Origin: Chlamydiales bacterium
GTDB taxonomy: Bacteria > Chlamydiota > Chlamydiia > Chlamydiales > Criblamydiaceae
Assembly: GCA_024233575.1 (NCBI GenBank)
Contig: JACKPN010000001.1
Coordinates: 124,001-188,000, forward strand
DNA length: 64,000 bases
Direction of reading: 5' to 3'
A program made the translations under genes and the position numbers. Positions 1 through 8,078 of the stretch are shown here, in pieces (position 1 is the first letter of the stretch; each line of letters begins with the position of its first letter). The notes under the pieces are model-generated. The model worked only from the letters and a program-made list of their open reading frames with translations. It did no database searches and was not told the origin of the DNA.

Positions 1-673
1 CAAGAGGCTTACGGTATGTCCAAAAACCTTTTAAATTCATAACAGTTTGGGAGAACTTTAAAGCTGGTTGAACTGTGTAAGGAGAGCGGCGAATCAAACA
101 ACCAAATAGCGCTGTTATGCAACCACACAGATAAAGAAATCTCCAACCTGGATCAGTAAGATTGTAGGAACTAAGTAAAAAGACTCCAAGTGATGCTAAA
201 AGATGTCCTCCCATTGTAGAAGCACTGTAAAGACTACTGAAGAGATCGTGACGCTTTTCTGATGAGTTTTCCAAAAGAAAAATGGCACCACCCATAGTTT
301 CTCCTGCTGCTAAGAAATTTTGTAGCGCTCTTCCTATGCAAAATATAATCGGGGCTAATATGCCAGCTTGACTGTAAGTAGGAGTGAAGGCAATACATCC
401 TGAGACGAAAGACATGCCTGCTAATGTTAAAAATAGAGCCTGCTTTCGCCCATAAACGTCCCCAATATAGCCAAAAACCAGCGATCCAATAGGACGAGCT
501 AGCATCCCCAAAGGAATGATGGCGTAGGTCAAAATAAGAGCTACAATTGGTTCTTTATCTGGAAAAATTAGAGGAGCCAAAAAGGGGGATAAAAAGCCAA
601 ATAATGCTGTGTCATAATGTTCAAAGAGATTGCCAAGACAGGCATTCCACAATTGTCTACGAGAGGTTGTCAT
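1..673 (-). CDS. MFS transporter, MHS/ProP-like, C-terminus beyond window
   Basis: The frame read leftwards from the ATG at 673-671 stays open to the window edge, giving about 224 residues of a membrane protein. After a short N-terminus ('LWNACLGNLFEHYD') come hydrophobic segments and the MFS loop motif 'GDVYGRKQA', as in the metabolite:H+ symporter branch. A strong GGAGG lies 5 nt before the ATG. The start overlaps the thiE stop as ATGA, so translation is probably coupled, and both genes lie behind the TPP riboswitch. From this context I infer import of thiamine or a thiamine precursor; the sequence alone does not show substrate. The second half is missing only because the window ends. Confidence 0.85.
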   Translation of the reverse strand, partial: MTTSRRQLWNACLGNLFEHYDTALFGFLSPFLAPLIFPDKEPIVALILTYAIIPLGMLARPIGSLVFGYIGDVYGRKQALFLTLAGMSFVSGCIAFTPTYSQAGILAPIIFCIGRALQNFLAAGETMGGAIFLLENSSEKRHDLFSSLYSASTMGGHLLASLGVFLLSSYNLTDPGWRFLYLCGCITALFGCLIRRSPYTVQPALKFSQTVMNLKGFWTYRKPL

Positions 674-1377
674 TTTTCCTCCCTTATTTTTTGTCGAATG
701 GACTGTATTTTTTGAGCAGTTATATTGGGAGCCTCTTCATCCATCAAACCACCTGCCATGGCTATTCCATCATCTGATCGAAGCTCCTGATAGACATGTT
801 CAACGCAGGATAAATTCAGACCTCCTATAGCTACAATTCGATGAGGAATGATAGCTCGCACACTACGCAGCCCCTCCATTCCCCATAATTGATCATTTCT
901 AGGGCAGGTTTTCTTGGATGGCGATACTTTGACACTAACGTAATCAACTTCGCTTTCCTGTCCTAATGCTAGAACTTCCTCCATTGTCTTTACAGAAGTG
1001 CCAATCACTACTTTTCTACCCAGTAATTTGCGCGCTTCCAAATACGGAAAGTTGTCTTCAAGGTAAATTCCTTCTGCATCAACAGCATGAACGACATCAA
1101 AAGATTGAAGGGTATTAATAAAGAGTGGTACACCCTGAAGCACATTCTTAAGGCGTAATGCCGTTCTTATTGTCTCAGACAAGTTATTTTTATGATCTCT
1201 GAATTGAACACACGATACTCCCCCCTTCACAGCAGACATGATTTTCGAGAAAAATAGAGTTTCATCTTGAAAAGATGGTCTATTTGCTACGAGGTATAGT
1301 GAGAGATCAAAAGAGAGTCTACCTCTTGAAATAGGCAGTCGACTCCAAGACGACATTGAACGACAAATTGGCAACAT
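670..1377 (-). CDS. thiE: Thiamine-phosphate synthase
   Basis: A 235-residue TIM-barrel enzyme that joins HMP-diphosphate and thiazole-phosphate into thiamine phosphate. Visible family features are 'LYLVANRP' at the first strand, 'VSCVQFRDHK' (substrate and phosphate contacts), 'GTSVKTMEEV', and the glycine-rich end 'VAIGGLN' followed by 'GIAMAGGLMDEE'. AGGAG stands 7 nt before the ATG at 1377, so I keep that start although a second Met at residue 8 is possible; the N-terminus is then about 20 residues longer than usual. It is first in an operon with the MFS gene and is preceded by a TPP riboswitch. No thiC, thiD or thiG is seen nearby, which would suit salvage of imported precursors. Confidence 0.9.
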   Translation of the reverse strand: MLPICRSMSSWSRLPISRGRLSFDLSLYLVANRPSFQDETLFFSKIMSAVKGGVSCVQFRDHKNNLSETIRTALRLKNVLQGVPLFINTLQSFDVVHAVDAEGIYLEDNFPYLEARKLLGRKVVIGTSVKTMEEVLALGQESEVDYVSVKVSPSKKTCPRNDQLWGMEGLRSVRAIIPHRIVAIGGLNLSCVEHVYQELRSDDGIAMAGGLMDEEAPNITAQKIQSIRQKIREEK

Positions 1378-1460
1378 ATCGAATCTCCTGGTTTAAGAAA
1401 ATGACACCACCAGGGAAAAACGATAAAAAGAAAATAAGGAAGACAGTTCTTCGTATACAT

Positions 1461-1548
1461 CCACACTTCCTACGCTGGCTCTACCCAGATCAGGTGTAAG
1501 GGACTCTCTCAGCTAAACTATTTTTAATAGCTTAGCACCCCTGGTGTT
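1461..1548 (-). promoter_or_regulatory. TPP (THI-box) riboswitch
   Basis: Read on the minus strand, the leader contains the conserved blocks in order: ACCAGGGGTGCT, GCTGAGAGAG, CCCTTACACCTGATCTGGGT and GCCAGCGTAGGAAG. These match the pyrimidine- and pyrophosphate-sensing helices of the TPP aptamer. It ends about 85 nt before the thiE ATG. When TPP is abundant it should repress thiE and the coupled transporter gene. I did not resolve whether the expression platform works on transcription or translation. Confidence 0.93.
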
Positions 1549-1561
1549 AAAAAAAGATGAG

Positions 1562-1588
1562 TGTATACGTCGGAATTGTTTTTGACAA
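1562..1588 (-). promoter_or_regulatory. Putative promoter of the riboswitch operon
   Basis: On the minus strand TTGTCA (1588-1583) and TATACA (1567-1562) resemble sigma70 -35 and -10 boxes with a 15-bp spacer, shorter than the ideal 17. They end about 14 bp before the riboswitch, which is the expected place. This is pattern matching only. Confidence 0.4.
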
Positions 1589-1664
1589 GCAGTTAAATGC
1601 GCATAGAAAGTTCAAAAGTAAAGGTTTATCTATAGAGGGGTAAAGGAAATTGAGTATTCAACAT

Positions 1665-2690
1665 TTAGCGAATAGAATAGACTTCTTGCCAGTGAATAAT
1701 TTTTCCCGCATCGTTAAATTTGATTAGCATGATTGCATCAAAAAGATCTTCCTTTCCCTCTGTACGCCTAACTTTAGCTGTCAATGGCATGACAACTGTT
1801 GATTCCATAGTGACATATTCTTGTACGTTGTAGTCAATGTTAGCTATATTTGAACGAAACTTGTTGAGGAACTGGTAATAGCTTTCATAATTTGCATCAT
1901 ATTTTCTTCCATTTGCCATCACAACGAACTTTGGAGCAAACAACTCTTCTATATCTTTTATGCTCAGAGTTGATTGGCTTGTTAATTTTTCTTTATTCCA
2001 TTCCAATAACCTCTTTGCTCTTGCAATAAAAAAGCTGGGAGCAACGGCATGCTTGGTTTGAGCGCCTAATTTCTCGAGGATAAAGTCAGCTCTCTCTCTA
2101 ACTGAGACTTTAGGGATAAGGACAGTCTCATAACCGAAATTTTTGTACTTGATAAGAAGCTCATCAAACTCCTTCTTTGCCGACTTAAAATCATGCTTCC
2201 TCTCTGCATCACTTGCAAAAATTTCTTCCCAAGGGGGCACCAGAAACACAAGATGATGATACTTGAACTTATTAGCAGCATTTTGGAAATAATCAGGTTG
2301 CTGTTGGTTCAGCTGGAGTGCATCAACAATTCCTCGATCAAAAAAGATAAATTGCTGAGATTCCTGCTGTGAATTGAATTGGTAGAGATACCGAGATAAT
2401 GCAAGATTGAGAAATTTTTGCAGATTGATCCAAGGTAACGCATCTCCTTGAATCACCGTCTGCTCTTTTACGATTTGTCTTCCTGGCTCAAGAACGATTT
2501 GGTATCCTCTATTCGCAAGTTCAGACAGTAAGGCGGATTTACCTCCACCCGAACATCCAGAAATTATCACATAGTTATTTTTGATAATTGGAAAGCTCGT
2601 CTCATTTAGATAAGCATTCTCCATAGTTTCTCCCTGGATGTTTTGATTTATAGATATACAACATATTAAAGCTAATAAAAACGTCTTCAT
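1665..2690 (-). CDS. Exported P-loop ATPase/kinase (AAA_28-like) fused to an NTF2-like domain
   Basis: 341 residues. Residues 1-20 look like a signal peptide ('MKTFLLALICCISINQNIQG'). Residues 40-210 form a P-loop domain with Walker A 'GCSGGGKSALL', then 'GYQIVLEPGRQIVKEQ' and 'FIFFDRGIVDALQL', typical of the AAA_28 family of small predicted ATPases/kinases. Residues 220-341 resemble a SnoaL/NTF2-like cone fold ('AKRLLEWNKEKLT', 'IKFNDAGKIIHWQEVY'). The last part would normally bind a small ligand. A cytosolic-type nucleotide-binding enzyme behind a signal peptide is odd; an internal Met near residue 23 would remove the signal if that were the real start. It lies 18 bp downstream of abiEii on the same strand. 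Function unknown. Confidence 0.7.
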   Translation of the reverse strand: MKTFLLALICCISINQNIQGETMENAYLNETSFPIIKNNYVIISGCSGGGKSALLSELANRGYQIVLEPGRQIVKEQTVIQGDALPWINLQKFLNLALSRYLYQFNSQQESQQFIFFDRGIVDALQLNQQQPDYFQNAANKFKYHHLVFLVPPWEEIFASDAERKHDFKSAKKEFDELLIKYKNFGYETVLIPKVSVRERADFILEKLGAQTKHAVAPSFFIARAKRLLEWNKEKLTSQSTLSIKDIEELFAPKFVVMANGRKYDANYESYYQFLNKFRSNIANIDYNVQEYVTMESTVVMPLTAKVRRTEGKEDLFDAIMLIKFNDAGKIIHWQEVYSIR

Positions 2691-2708
2691 GTAAATAATT
2701 TCTTATTT

Positions 2709-3578
2709 TTATTTAATATCCTCATTTTCTTGCTCCAGCACTGCAGTAAAAAATTTCCTCAAATCTCCAATGACCTTTGCTAAGGATACCGATTCATGCG
2801 AAATGTCTTTGAGAAAAGCACTCCATTTCTCTTTTTTAACTGGATTGTCATAGAAGGATTCCAAAAATGCTATTGGAAGAGTCTCAGCAACAGTGCCACG
2901 ATTTTTGAGAACTTGATGAATAATCTTGCGAAGCTCTTGTCGATCAAAATCAAATTGCTGGATCAATAGCCATATGTCATAAAAATCTTTCATTCGTGTG
3001 TTAGCGAAACCTAGCTTTACGATAGATTCAAATTTTTCCGCTATTGAAGTTTGAGGTGTATATCCTTTTAGCTTTGGAGCTGGAAGATCCAAAAGAGTTG
3101 GATAAATAATCTCAGCAGGATGAGGAAGAATGGTATCACTAAAGCCAAAATCTACTCTCATCGGAAGTTTTGCAGTGAATAGTTTCGCTGAAAATGAGGC
3201 ACTGATCCCACGATAGTCAGCCTCTAACTGTGCTTCTGATAGTCTTAATGTTTCTGAGCCAAAGTTCATGCCATCAAAAATGACATCAACAGAACAGATC
3301 TCATTAATGATCTTCTGCAAATTTGCTATGGAATTCGAGATCTTTCCAAGAAGGTCAATATCAACCGTTGCTCGATGTCCCCTAGGATTCCAGACCATTA
3401 ACATTAAGCCGCCTTTCAGATAAAAGGCATTTTGATAAGAGGAGACGCTTAAACGGTACAAAAAGCGTTCCATGGCGTAGTACTTCAACACTTCCTGAAC
3501 GGGTCTTTGTCTCTGTCGTGCAATATTTTTCAAACGACTATAGATCGACTCATCGAGATTCTTTTTAACTTTCTCCAT
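2709..3578 (-). CDS. abiEii: AbiEii-type nucleotidyltransferase toxin
   Basis: 289 residues of the AbiEii/AbiGii nucleotidyltransferase family (type IV toxin of the AbiE phage-defence system). The pol-beta-like core is visible: 'LKGGLMLMVW' (GG motif), 'ATVDIDLLG' (DxD metal site), 'MRVDFGFSD', and the C-terminal pair 'SIAEKFESIVKLG' and 'NTRMKDFYDIWLL', which supply the later catalytic Lys and Asp. It is translated directly after abiEi, with a single base between stop and start. Length is normal and all core residues are present, so it looks intact. A decayed partial copy lies at 12841-13096. Confidence 0.88.
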   Translation of the reverse strand: MEKVKKNLDESIYSRLKNIARQRQRPVQEVLKYYAMERFLYRLSVSSYQNAFYLKGGLMLMVWNPRGHRATVDIDLLGKISNSIANLQKIINEICSVDVIFDGMNFGSETLRLSEAQLEADYRGISASFSAKLFTAKLPMRVDFGFSDTILPHPAEIIYPTLLDLPAPKLKGYTPQTSIAEKFESIVKLGFANTRMKDFYDIWLLIQQFDFDRQELRKIIHQVLKNRGTVAETLPIAFLESFYDNPVKKEKWSAFLKDISHESVSLAKVIGDLRKFFTAVLEQENEDIK

Positions 3579-3579
3579 T

Positions 3580-4233
3580 TCATTGACTCACAATTGTTTC
3601 TATTATCGGCTGAAGGATTTTTTCAACTCTATTAAGCTTTGCGTATTCATATAATTTATCAATTTGAGTTCCTTTGCGTTGCCAATACATCTTCAACGCT
3701 TCAATAACAACATCCATTCCGATTTTGTTACGAAACTTAAGACAATCAGCTAGAGTCTTTTCTATGTTGTAAATTTTGACGGGATATCCCCCAATTAATT
3801 TAGTTTCAATCCCTGCGTTATAAACTTTTTCTGAGTATCTAAAATATCTAAGGGGTGGGTATTCTAACTTCGATGGCCTCGACTTTGTTGGAATGGCAAT
3901 GTAAACAAAGTGAGGAATCTGTGTAGTGATTTCATGGTAAGCCAATGCTGAAATCAAGCATATAACCCCATGAGGAATCTTTTTTGAAACAAGAACAAGA
4001 TCGGGCTCCGCAAAATCAGGCAGCTCTATCAGTCTATATACCCCTTTAGCTAACTGTTCTAATGATCCTTCATCTCGGAGTTGGTATAATGTCCGTGGAT
4101 GAATGCCTAAACGGATTGCTTCGGCCGTCCGAAGAAGTCCCTGGTTTTCCTTGAAGATCTTTATAGCTTTCTGTTTTGCATTCACGGATAGCAATGTCGG
4201 TAAATATTGACTTTTTACTACATTTTTATCCAT
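3580..4233 (-). CDS. abiEi: AbiEi-type antitoxin/transcriptional repressor
   Basis: 217 residues. The N-terminus (about 25-75) is a winged helix-turn-helix ('GLLRTAEAIRLGIHPRTLYQLRDEG', described here by its ends) followed by 'GVYRL', the usual start of AbiEi antitoxins. The rest matches the AbiEi C-terminal domain ('HGVICLISALAYHEITTQIP', 'NIEKTLADCLKF'). It precedes and probably neutralises or represses abiEii, by negative autoregulation as in the family. The pair lies just left of the first tRNA-derived junction, so it is probably cargo of the left-hand integrative unit. Confidence 0.85.
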   Translation of the reverse strand: MDKNVVKSQYLPTLLSVNAKQKAIKIFKENQGLLRTAEAIRLGIHPRTLYQLRDEGSLEQLAKGVYRLIELPDFAEPDLVLVSKKIPHGVICLISALAYHEITTQIPHFVYIAIPTKSRPSKLEYPPLRYFRYSEKVYNAGIETKLIGGYPVKIYNIEKTLADCLKFRNKIGMDVVIEALKMYWQRKGTQIDKLYEYAKLNRVEKILQPIIETIVSQ

Positions 4234-4374
4234 TAAGGATTTTTGGTCAATCCAAATTTCATGTGCCTACATATCACGCAATTACGCAAATTTTACGCAT
4301 TAGACTTGAAAACACGGACAAAAAATAACCCAATCAGCAGCTGTCTTGTAATTACTACGAGAATTCATTATCAC

Positions 4375-4391
4375 GGTGCACTAGCGGTGCA
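4375..4391 (+). repeat. Arm-type direct repeat pair, junction 1
   Basis: Two GGTGCA hexamers (4375-4380 and 4386-4391) start 11 bp apart and lie 137 bp before the tRNA-derived core. Equivalent pairs precede all six cores, as expected for arm-binding sites of a tyrosine recombinase at the right end of an integrated unit. Confidence 0.6.
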
Positions 4392-4511
4392 ACGATTGAC
4401 CTATTGCACCATCAAAATCCAATAAAATCCAGTAGCTTTTTGAGCAAAAATCCTTTACCCTCTTGCTCATAGCGGTTGGATGGTATCGGGTTTTAGGGTA
4501 GACCACCGCCT

Positions 4512-4552
4512 TCATAACCCGTCGGTCCCTGGTTCAAATCCAGGTTGTCCCA
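4512..4552 (+). repeat. tRNA(CAU) 3'-half, att-like core, copy 1
   Basis: The segment runs from inside the anticodon loop (TCATAA) through the anticodon-stem 3' strand CCCGT, variable loop, a perfect T arm (CCTGG-TTCAAAT-CCAGG) and the acceptor strand TTGTCCCA. The sequence before it cannot form the anticodon stem or D arm, so it is not a tRNA gene. A duplicated 3' half starting at the anticodon loop is the classic identity block left by tRNA-targeting integrases. Confidence 0.85.
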
Positions 4553-4749
4553 TTCCCTTCTAAACTGTTGTGTGAGAGTGATTATAGGCCATATTGACAG
4601 GATCTTAAAATTAAAATTCTACGCCACGAAACAGCTCGTGGCACAAAAATGGCACACATCGACACTATACTCATTAACAACCCTCAGCAGTTCCAAACAA
4701 GACAAAACTGTCTCTGCTCACATAAACCTCAACATAGGAGCATGAAGAC

Positions 4750-4863
4750 ATGGCTACAATTCAAAAACGTAAATGAAAAAATGGAACCTATAGCTACAGG
4801 GTAATGATCCGTCAAAGCGATGGGTATCCACCAAAGTCTCGAACATTTCCAACTAAGCAGGAA
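4750..4863 (+). pseudogene. Integrase N-terminal remnant with premature stop
   Basis: Starts MATIQKRK and then hits TGA at 4774-4776. Reading through gives the same 38-residue arm-binding N-terminus ('GTYSYRVMIRQSDGYPPKS') as the copy at 6704. This is the usual start of tRNA-targeting tyrosine recombinases. The catalytic part is absent: after about residue 38 the sequence becomes an antisense transposase fragment. Its place just inside the tRNA half fits the classic att-int arrangement. Confidence 0.75.
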
Positions 4864-5302
4864 ATCGCTTTAGGACACGCTCAAAGAGCGAAGTCCTATC
4901 ACGCAAACAAGAATTCCCTTCCAAGTCCAAAACTGACCAGAAAAAGGGAATACTGATTCCCTTGTAACCGATAGAAAGCATCAGAATGTTGATGGGTGTT
5001 TTCCCCCACTTCCAATTCGTTCGATCGAGAATGAGGATGCATTTGTCTCCAAGAGGAAACAGTTTCAGGACGAACGGAGCTATCGCGCTAAAGTCAAAAG
5101 TAAAGTCGGTGAAAAATCGGCAGACCCTCCGGCACGTCGATTCCTCTTTGCAATCGGTTTGGAATGCCGCGGCAACTTGGGTGAGGTTAATGGTTCTAAC
5201 GCAAATGAGTGCTTGAACCATTTGTGCTAGGCAACTAAGTCGAGACTTGTTCCAATTGAAAAAAAAAGCTAAAGTAGTGCGGAGTTCGCTGATGTGATCC
5301 AT
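4864..5302 (-). pseudogene. IS4-family transposase fragment, copy A
   Basis: About 149 N-terminal residues of an IS4-like DDE transposase, from 'MDHISELRTTL' (ATG at 5302, GAGG just upstream) through 'ILILDRTNWKWG', which carries the first catalytic Asp, to 'SVLDLEGNS'. Full-length relatives are about 370-400 residues, so most of the catalytic domain is missing. The break is where the integrase remnant begins, so one deletion probably removed the ends of both genes. Confidence 0.8.
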
Positions 5303-5344
5303 AAAAGCACCTCGCTTTATTTTGAATTTCAACGAGATACAATC

Positions 5345-5615
5345 GCCTCATCGGACTTTTTCTATCAACTCAAAATTTGTCCAGTACATAGAAGAATACC
5401 ACCAATATTCATCATCACAAAAAGATGCTGCCTCGGACCTAATGAAATATATCCCGTTAACTGGCTCGGAGAGTGTTTTTGATGTTGATTGCGGTGGTGG
5501 GAAAATAACTGCCACCATATCTAAGAAATTGCCTGATGGGATGATAATAGGTACCGATATTTCGCCATCAATGATTGAGTTTGCACTCTCATTTACAGCG
5601 ATTCAGTGGGGTTAA
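5345..5615 (+). pseudogene. SAM-dependent methyltransferase, N-terminal fragment
   Basis: About 90 residues of a class I methyltransferase: 'SKFVQYIEEYHQYSSSQ', then motif I 'VFDVDCGGGKITATI' and the post-I acidic segment 'GTDISPSMIEFA'. It resembles trans-aconitate-type methyltransferases of about 250 residues. The frame stops at 5613-5615 and the sequence beyond shows no continuation that I can find. The start runs into the transposon-derived block, so the real start is uncertain. The glycine loop has Cys where the family usually has Gly-Cys, which fits decay. Confidence 0.7.
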
Positions 5616-5822
5616 AGACCATCATTTAATAATCAGAAATACGAGGGGTCCGACTGGACATTCTAACATTTCGGACTCAGGAGCTTTTACCGCCTTACTT
5701 CTGGCTTCGTAATGTCAGAGTGTTCCGTCTGACCGCTAGCATAAATAGTACTTAGACGCGACAACATTTTTTATGAATAGCTCAAAATTGATGTTGTCGA
5801 TTGATACCGTTGAAACTTTGTA

Positions 5823-6200
5823 CTAAATAATAGCTCCTCGGGGAATTCTCATTAAATTACCACTAGAAGCTATTTGACGTGCACTTGGCTCATCTGCTAC
5901 CAATTTAATCACAAAAGGATTGAGTAGAAAATCTGTAGCAGACCATACAATAGAAAAAGAGCTACTGCTTAACCAATTTACAGAGTTATCAAGGGGTGCA
6001 GAAGATAATGGATATAGGGCCAAAGATGCTGCTGAAAAAGTTAATGCAGCGGCACTTTCTGCTGCAGCCACTGTGGTTGTTAATGCATACCCTACTTGCG
6101 CTACGCATTTATTTCCAATTCCTGGTTGATTACGATACAGTGTAACACCAAGCATTAAACCGCTTGTAAGGCTATTCATTTGAGGAGTGATAGAACTCAT
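5823..6200 (-). CDS. Small hypothetical protein with hydrophobic stretches
   Basis: 125 residues preceded by AAAGGA 7 nt before the ATG at 6200. The middle is rich in Ala and Ser with at least one possible membrane segment ('YALTTTVAAAESAAALTFSA'), followed by 'LNPFVIKLVADEPSARQIA'. I do not recognise a family. It is the only apparently intact gene in the first array unit (4553-6465) and is transcribed against the array direction. Confidence 0.45.
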   Translation of the reverse strand: MSSITPQMNSLTSGLMLGVTLYRNQPGIGNKCVAQVGYALTTTVAAAESAAALTFSAASLALYPLSSAPLDNSVNWLSSSSFSIVWSATDFLLNPFVIKLVADEPSARQIASSGNLMRIPRGAII

Positions 6201-6329
6201 TATAAATCCTTTTTTTAAAGTTTAAAAACAAAACAATTACTTTCCTTCTATATAGTTGTAGTAAAAAAACCATTGTAATGAAACTGACCATAAAAATCAA
6301 GGTCCATTCGATAAGCTATAGTAGAAAAT

Positions 6330-6346
6330 GGTGCACAGGCGGTGCA
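6330..6346 (+). repeat. Arm-type direct repeat pair, junction 2
   Basis: GGTGCA at 6330-6335 and 6341-6346, starts 11 bp apart, 136 bp before core copy 2. The sequence between them and the core differs from junction 1 except for short matches such as CAGTAGC, so the spacing is better conserved than the sequence. Confidence 0.6.
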
Positions 6347-6465
6347 GCAATTCCATAATCAATCAACAGTAACCAGTCAAAATCAGTAGCTTTTCTCGCC
6401 TTCACCCTCTATAATGTTACTCATAGCGGTTGGTTGCTATTGGGTAATACTGGGGACCACCTCCC

Positions 6466-6506
6466 TCATAACCCGTCGGTCCCTGGTTCAAATCCAGGTT
6501 GTCCCA
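6466..6506 (+). repeat. tRNA(CAU) 3'-half, att-like core, copy 2
   Basis: Identical over 41 bp to copy 1. Here CCC precedes the loop, but the 5' strand still does not pair with CCCGT, so no complete tRNA can fold. Confidence 0.85.
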
Positions 6507-6703
6507 TTCCCTTCTAAACTGTTGTGTGAGAGTGATTATAGGCCATATTGACAGGATCTTAAAATTAAAATTCTACGCCACGAAACAGCTCGTGGCACAA
6601 AAATGGCACACATCGACATTATACTCATTAACAACCCTCAGCAGTTCCAAACAAGACAAAACTGTCTCTGCTCACATAAACCTCAACATAGGAGCATGAA
6701 GAC

Positions 6704-6910
6704 ATGGCTACAATTCAAAAACGTAAAAGAAAAAATGGAACCTATAGCTACAGGGTAATGATCCGTCAAAGCGATGGGTATCCACCAAAGTCTCGAACAT
6801 TTCCAACTAAGCAGGAAATCGCTTTAGGACACGCTCAAAGAGCGAAGTCCTATCACGCAAACAAGAATTCCCTTCCAAGTCCAAAACTGACCAGAAAAAG
6901 GGAATACTGA
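6704..6910 (+). pseudogene. Integrase N-terminal remnant, open copy
   Basis: The same integrase start as at 4750 without the premature stop. Residues 1-38 (MATIQKRKRK to FPTKQE) are integrase. Residues 39-68 are a fortuitous tail read from the antisense transposase. GGAG occurs upstream of the ATG. No catalytic Arg/His/Tyr region survives, so it cannot recombine DNA, though the N-terminal arm-binding peptide might still be made. Confidence 0.75.
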
Positions 6911-7256
6911 TTCCCTTGTAACCGATAGAAAGCATCAGAATGTTGATGGGTGTTTTCCCCCACTTCCAATTCGTTCGATCGAGAATGAGGATGCATTTGT
7001 CTCCAAGAGGAAACAGTTTCAGGACGAACGGAGCTATCGCGCTAAAGTCAAAAGTAAAGTCGGTGAAAAATCGGCAGACCCTCCGGCACGTCGATTCCTC
7101 TTTGCAATCGGTTTGGAATGCCGCGGCAACTTGGGTGAGGTTAATGGTTCTAACGCAAATGAGTGCTTGAACCATTTGTGCTAGGCAACTAAGTCGAGAC
7201 TTGTTCCAATTGAAAAAAAAAGCTAAAGTAGTGCGGAGTTCGCTGATGTGATCCAT
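6818..7256 (-). pseudogene. IS4-family transposase fragment, copy B
   Basis: Same truncated transposase as at 4864-5302, with identical translation. It starts at the ATG at 7256 and is cut at the same point, confirming that truncation preceded the block duplication. Confidence 0.8.
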
Positions 7257-7477
7257 AAAAGCACCTCGCTTTATTTTGAATTTCAACGAGATACAATCGC
7301 CTCATCGGACTTTTTCTATCAACTCAAAATTTGTCCAGTACATAGGCAGATGCCTTTCGGACATTGACTATTAGTTTGAATAGACTTGTAAATAAAGGAC
7401 TTACCGCCTTAGAGATGGGTGTCTTTGTGCGAAAAAGATAGATGACTTTAACAATATAATGCAAAGGATACGTATGT

Positions 7478-8059
7478 ATGAATACTACTTATGATTTAAT
7501 TTGTTCCATATGCCAAGAACCTCCTAGCATACCTGTAAAAATTGGAGAATGTGGACATGTTTTTGATTTGAGTTGTTTAGGTAAATGGGTACTGCTTAAT
7601 AATCGTGAATTTAACTGCCCTTTAGATAGAAAAAAAATAAATATTGCAAAAATAAGCTATGAAAGAACGAAAGATCCCAATAGAGACTATACTGAAATTT
7701 TAATTAATCATATTTTTCAACCATATGGTTTTACCATTTCTGTCCCTGTAGATGTAACGTTTTCTCACCTAGATGGTTTATTATATTGTTCAACAAACTT
7801 TCATTTATTGGAAGGTGAAGATGAGAAACCCGATTTATTAGATCATCAAATCAGAAATATTTTTGTTGAAAAAGCATTTAGACGTTCTATTAATTCTCCT
7901 TCTAGCTTAAGCGATGTAAAATTAGTTTTACATCATCCTGGGTACTGCGAAGGTCATGCACATGTTATTTTAAAAGGTTCTGAAATAGCAGATAAGACTG
8001 TTGGAGAGCTTGGATTTGTTAAGGATGAAAAACACGCTCTTTATTGGAGTCGCAAGTAA
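7478..8059 (+). CDS. RING-finger protein, putative ubiquitin-ligase-like effector
   Basis: 193 residues. Residues 9-50 have RING spacing: C9-x2-C12, C25-x-H27, then D30-x2-C33, and C47-P-L-D50. Asp sits at positions 5 and 8 of the eight-ligand pattern; Asp at position 8 is known in Rbx1, Asp at position 5 is unusual. 'CGHVFDLSCLGKWV' is very like eukaryotic RING E3 ligases. Residues 60-193 match nothing I know. RING domains are eukaryotic, and intracellular bacteria use them as injected ligases, so a host-directed role is plausible but inferred. It is cargo of the second array unit and is very AT-rich, which suits transfer. Confidence 0.7.
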   Translation: MNTTYDLICSICQEPPSIPVKIGECGHVFDLSCLGKWVLLNNREFNCPLDRKKINIAKISYERTKDPNRDYTEILINHIFQPYGFTISVPVDVTFSHLDGLLYCSTNFHLLEGEDEKPDLLDHQIRNIFVEKAFRRSINSPSSLSDVKLVLHHPGYCEGHAHVILKGSEIADKTVGELGFVKDEKHALYWSRK

Positions 8060-8078
8060 GGCTATTCCATATGATAGT

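Larger units (their letters stand above)
4512..5391 (+). repeat. 880-bp direct repeat, copy A
   Basis: Nearly identical to 6466-7345 at a constant offset of 1954 bp. It includes the tRNA half, the left-end arms (GGCACA at 4640 and 4651, 11 bp apart), an integrase start, a transposase fragment and the first bases of a methyltransferase frame. Differences noticed are C/T near 4663 and a T/A change at 4774 that creates a stop in the integrase remnant. The block was duplicated after the internal deletions arose. Confidence 0.9.
6466..7345 (+). repeat. 880-bp direct repeat, copy B
   Basis: Second copy of 4512-5391. Left-end arms GGCACA are at 6594 and 6605. After 7345 the sequence diverges from copy A: here the methyltransferase frame breaks off after about five shared codons. 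Confidence 0.9.

Noticed and set aside
4243..4425. 60-codon frame between abiEi and junction 1
   Set aside because: The diverged copy of this region at 13138-13320 does not keep the frame, so it is not under coding constraint.
4512..4552. Functional tRNA-Met gene at the CAU-containing blocks
   Set aside because: No 5' acceptor strand, D arm or pairing anticodon 5' strand precedes any of the six copies; only the 3' half is present.
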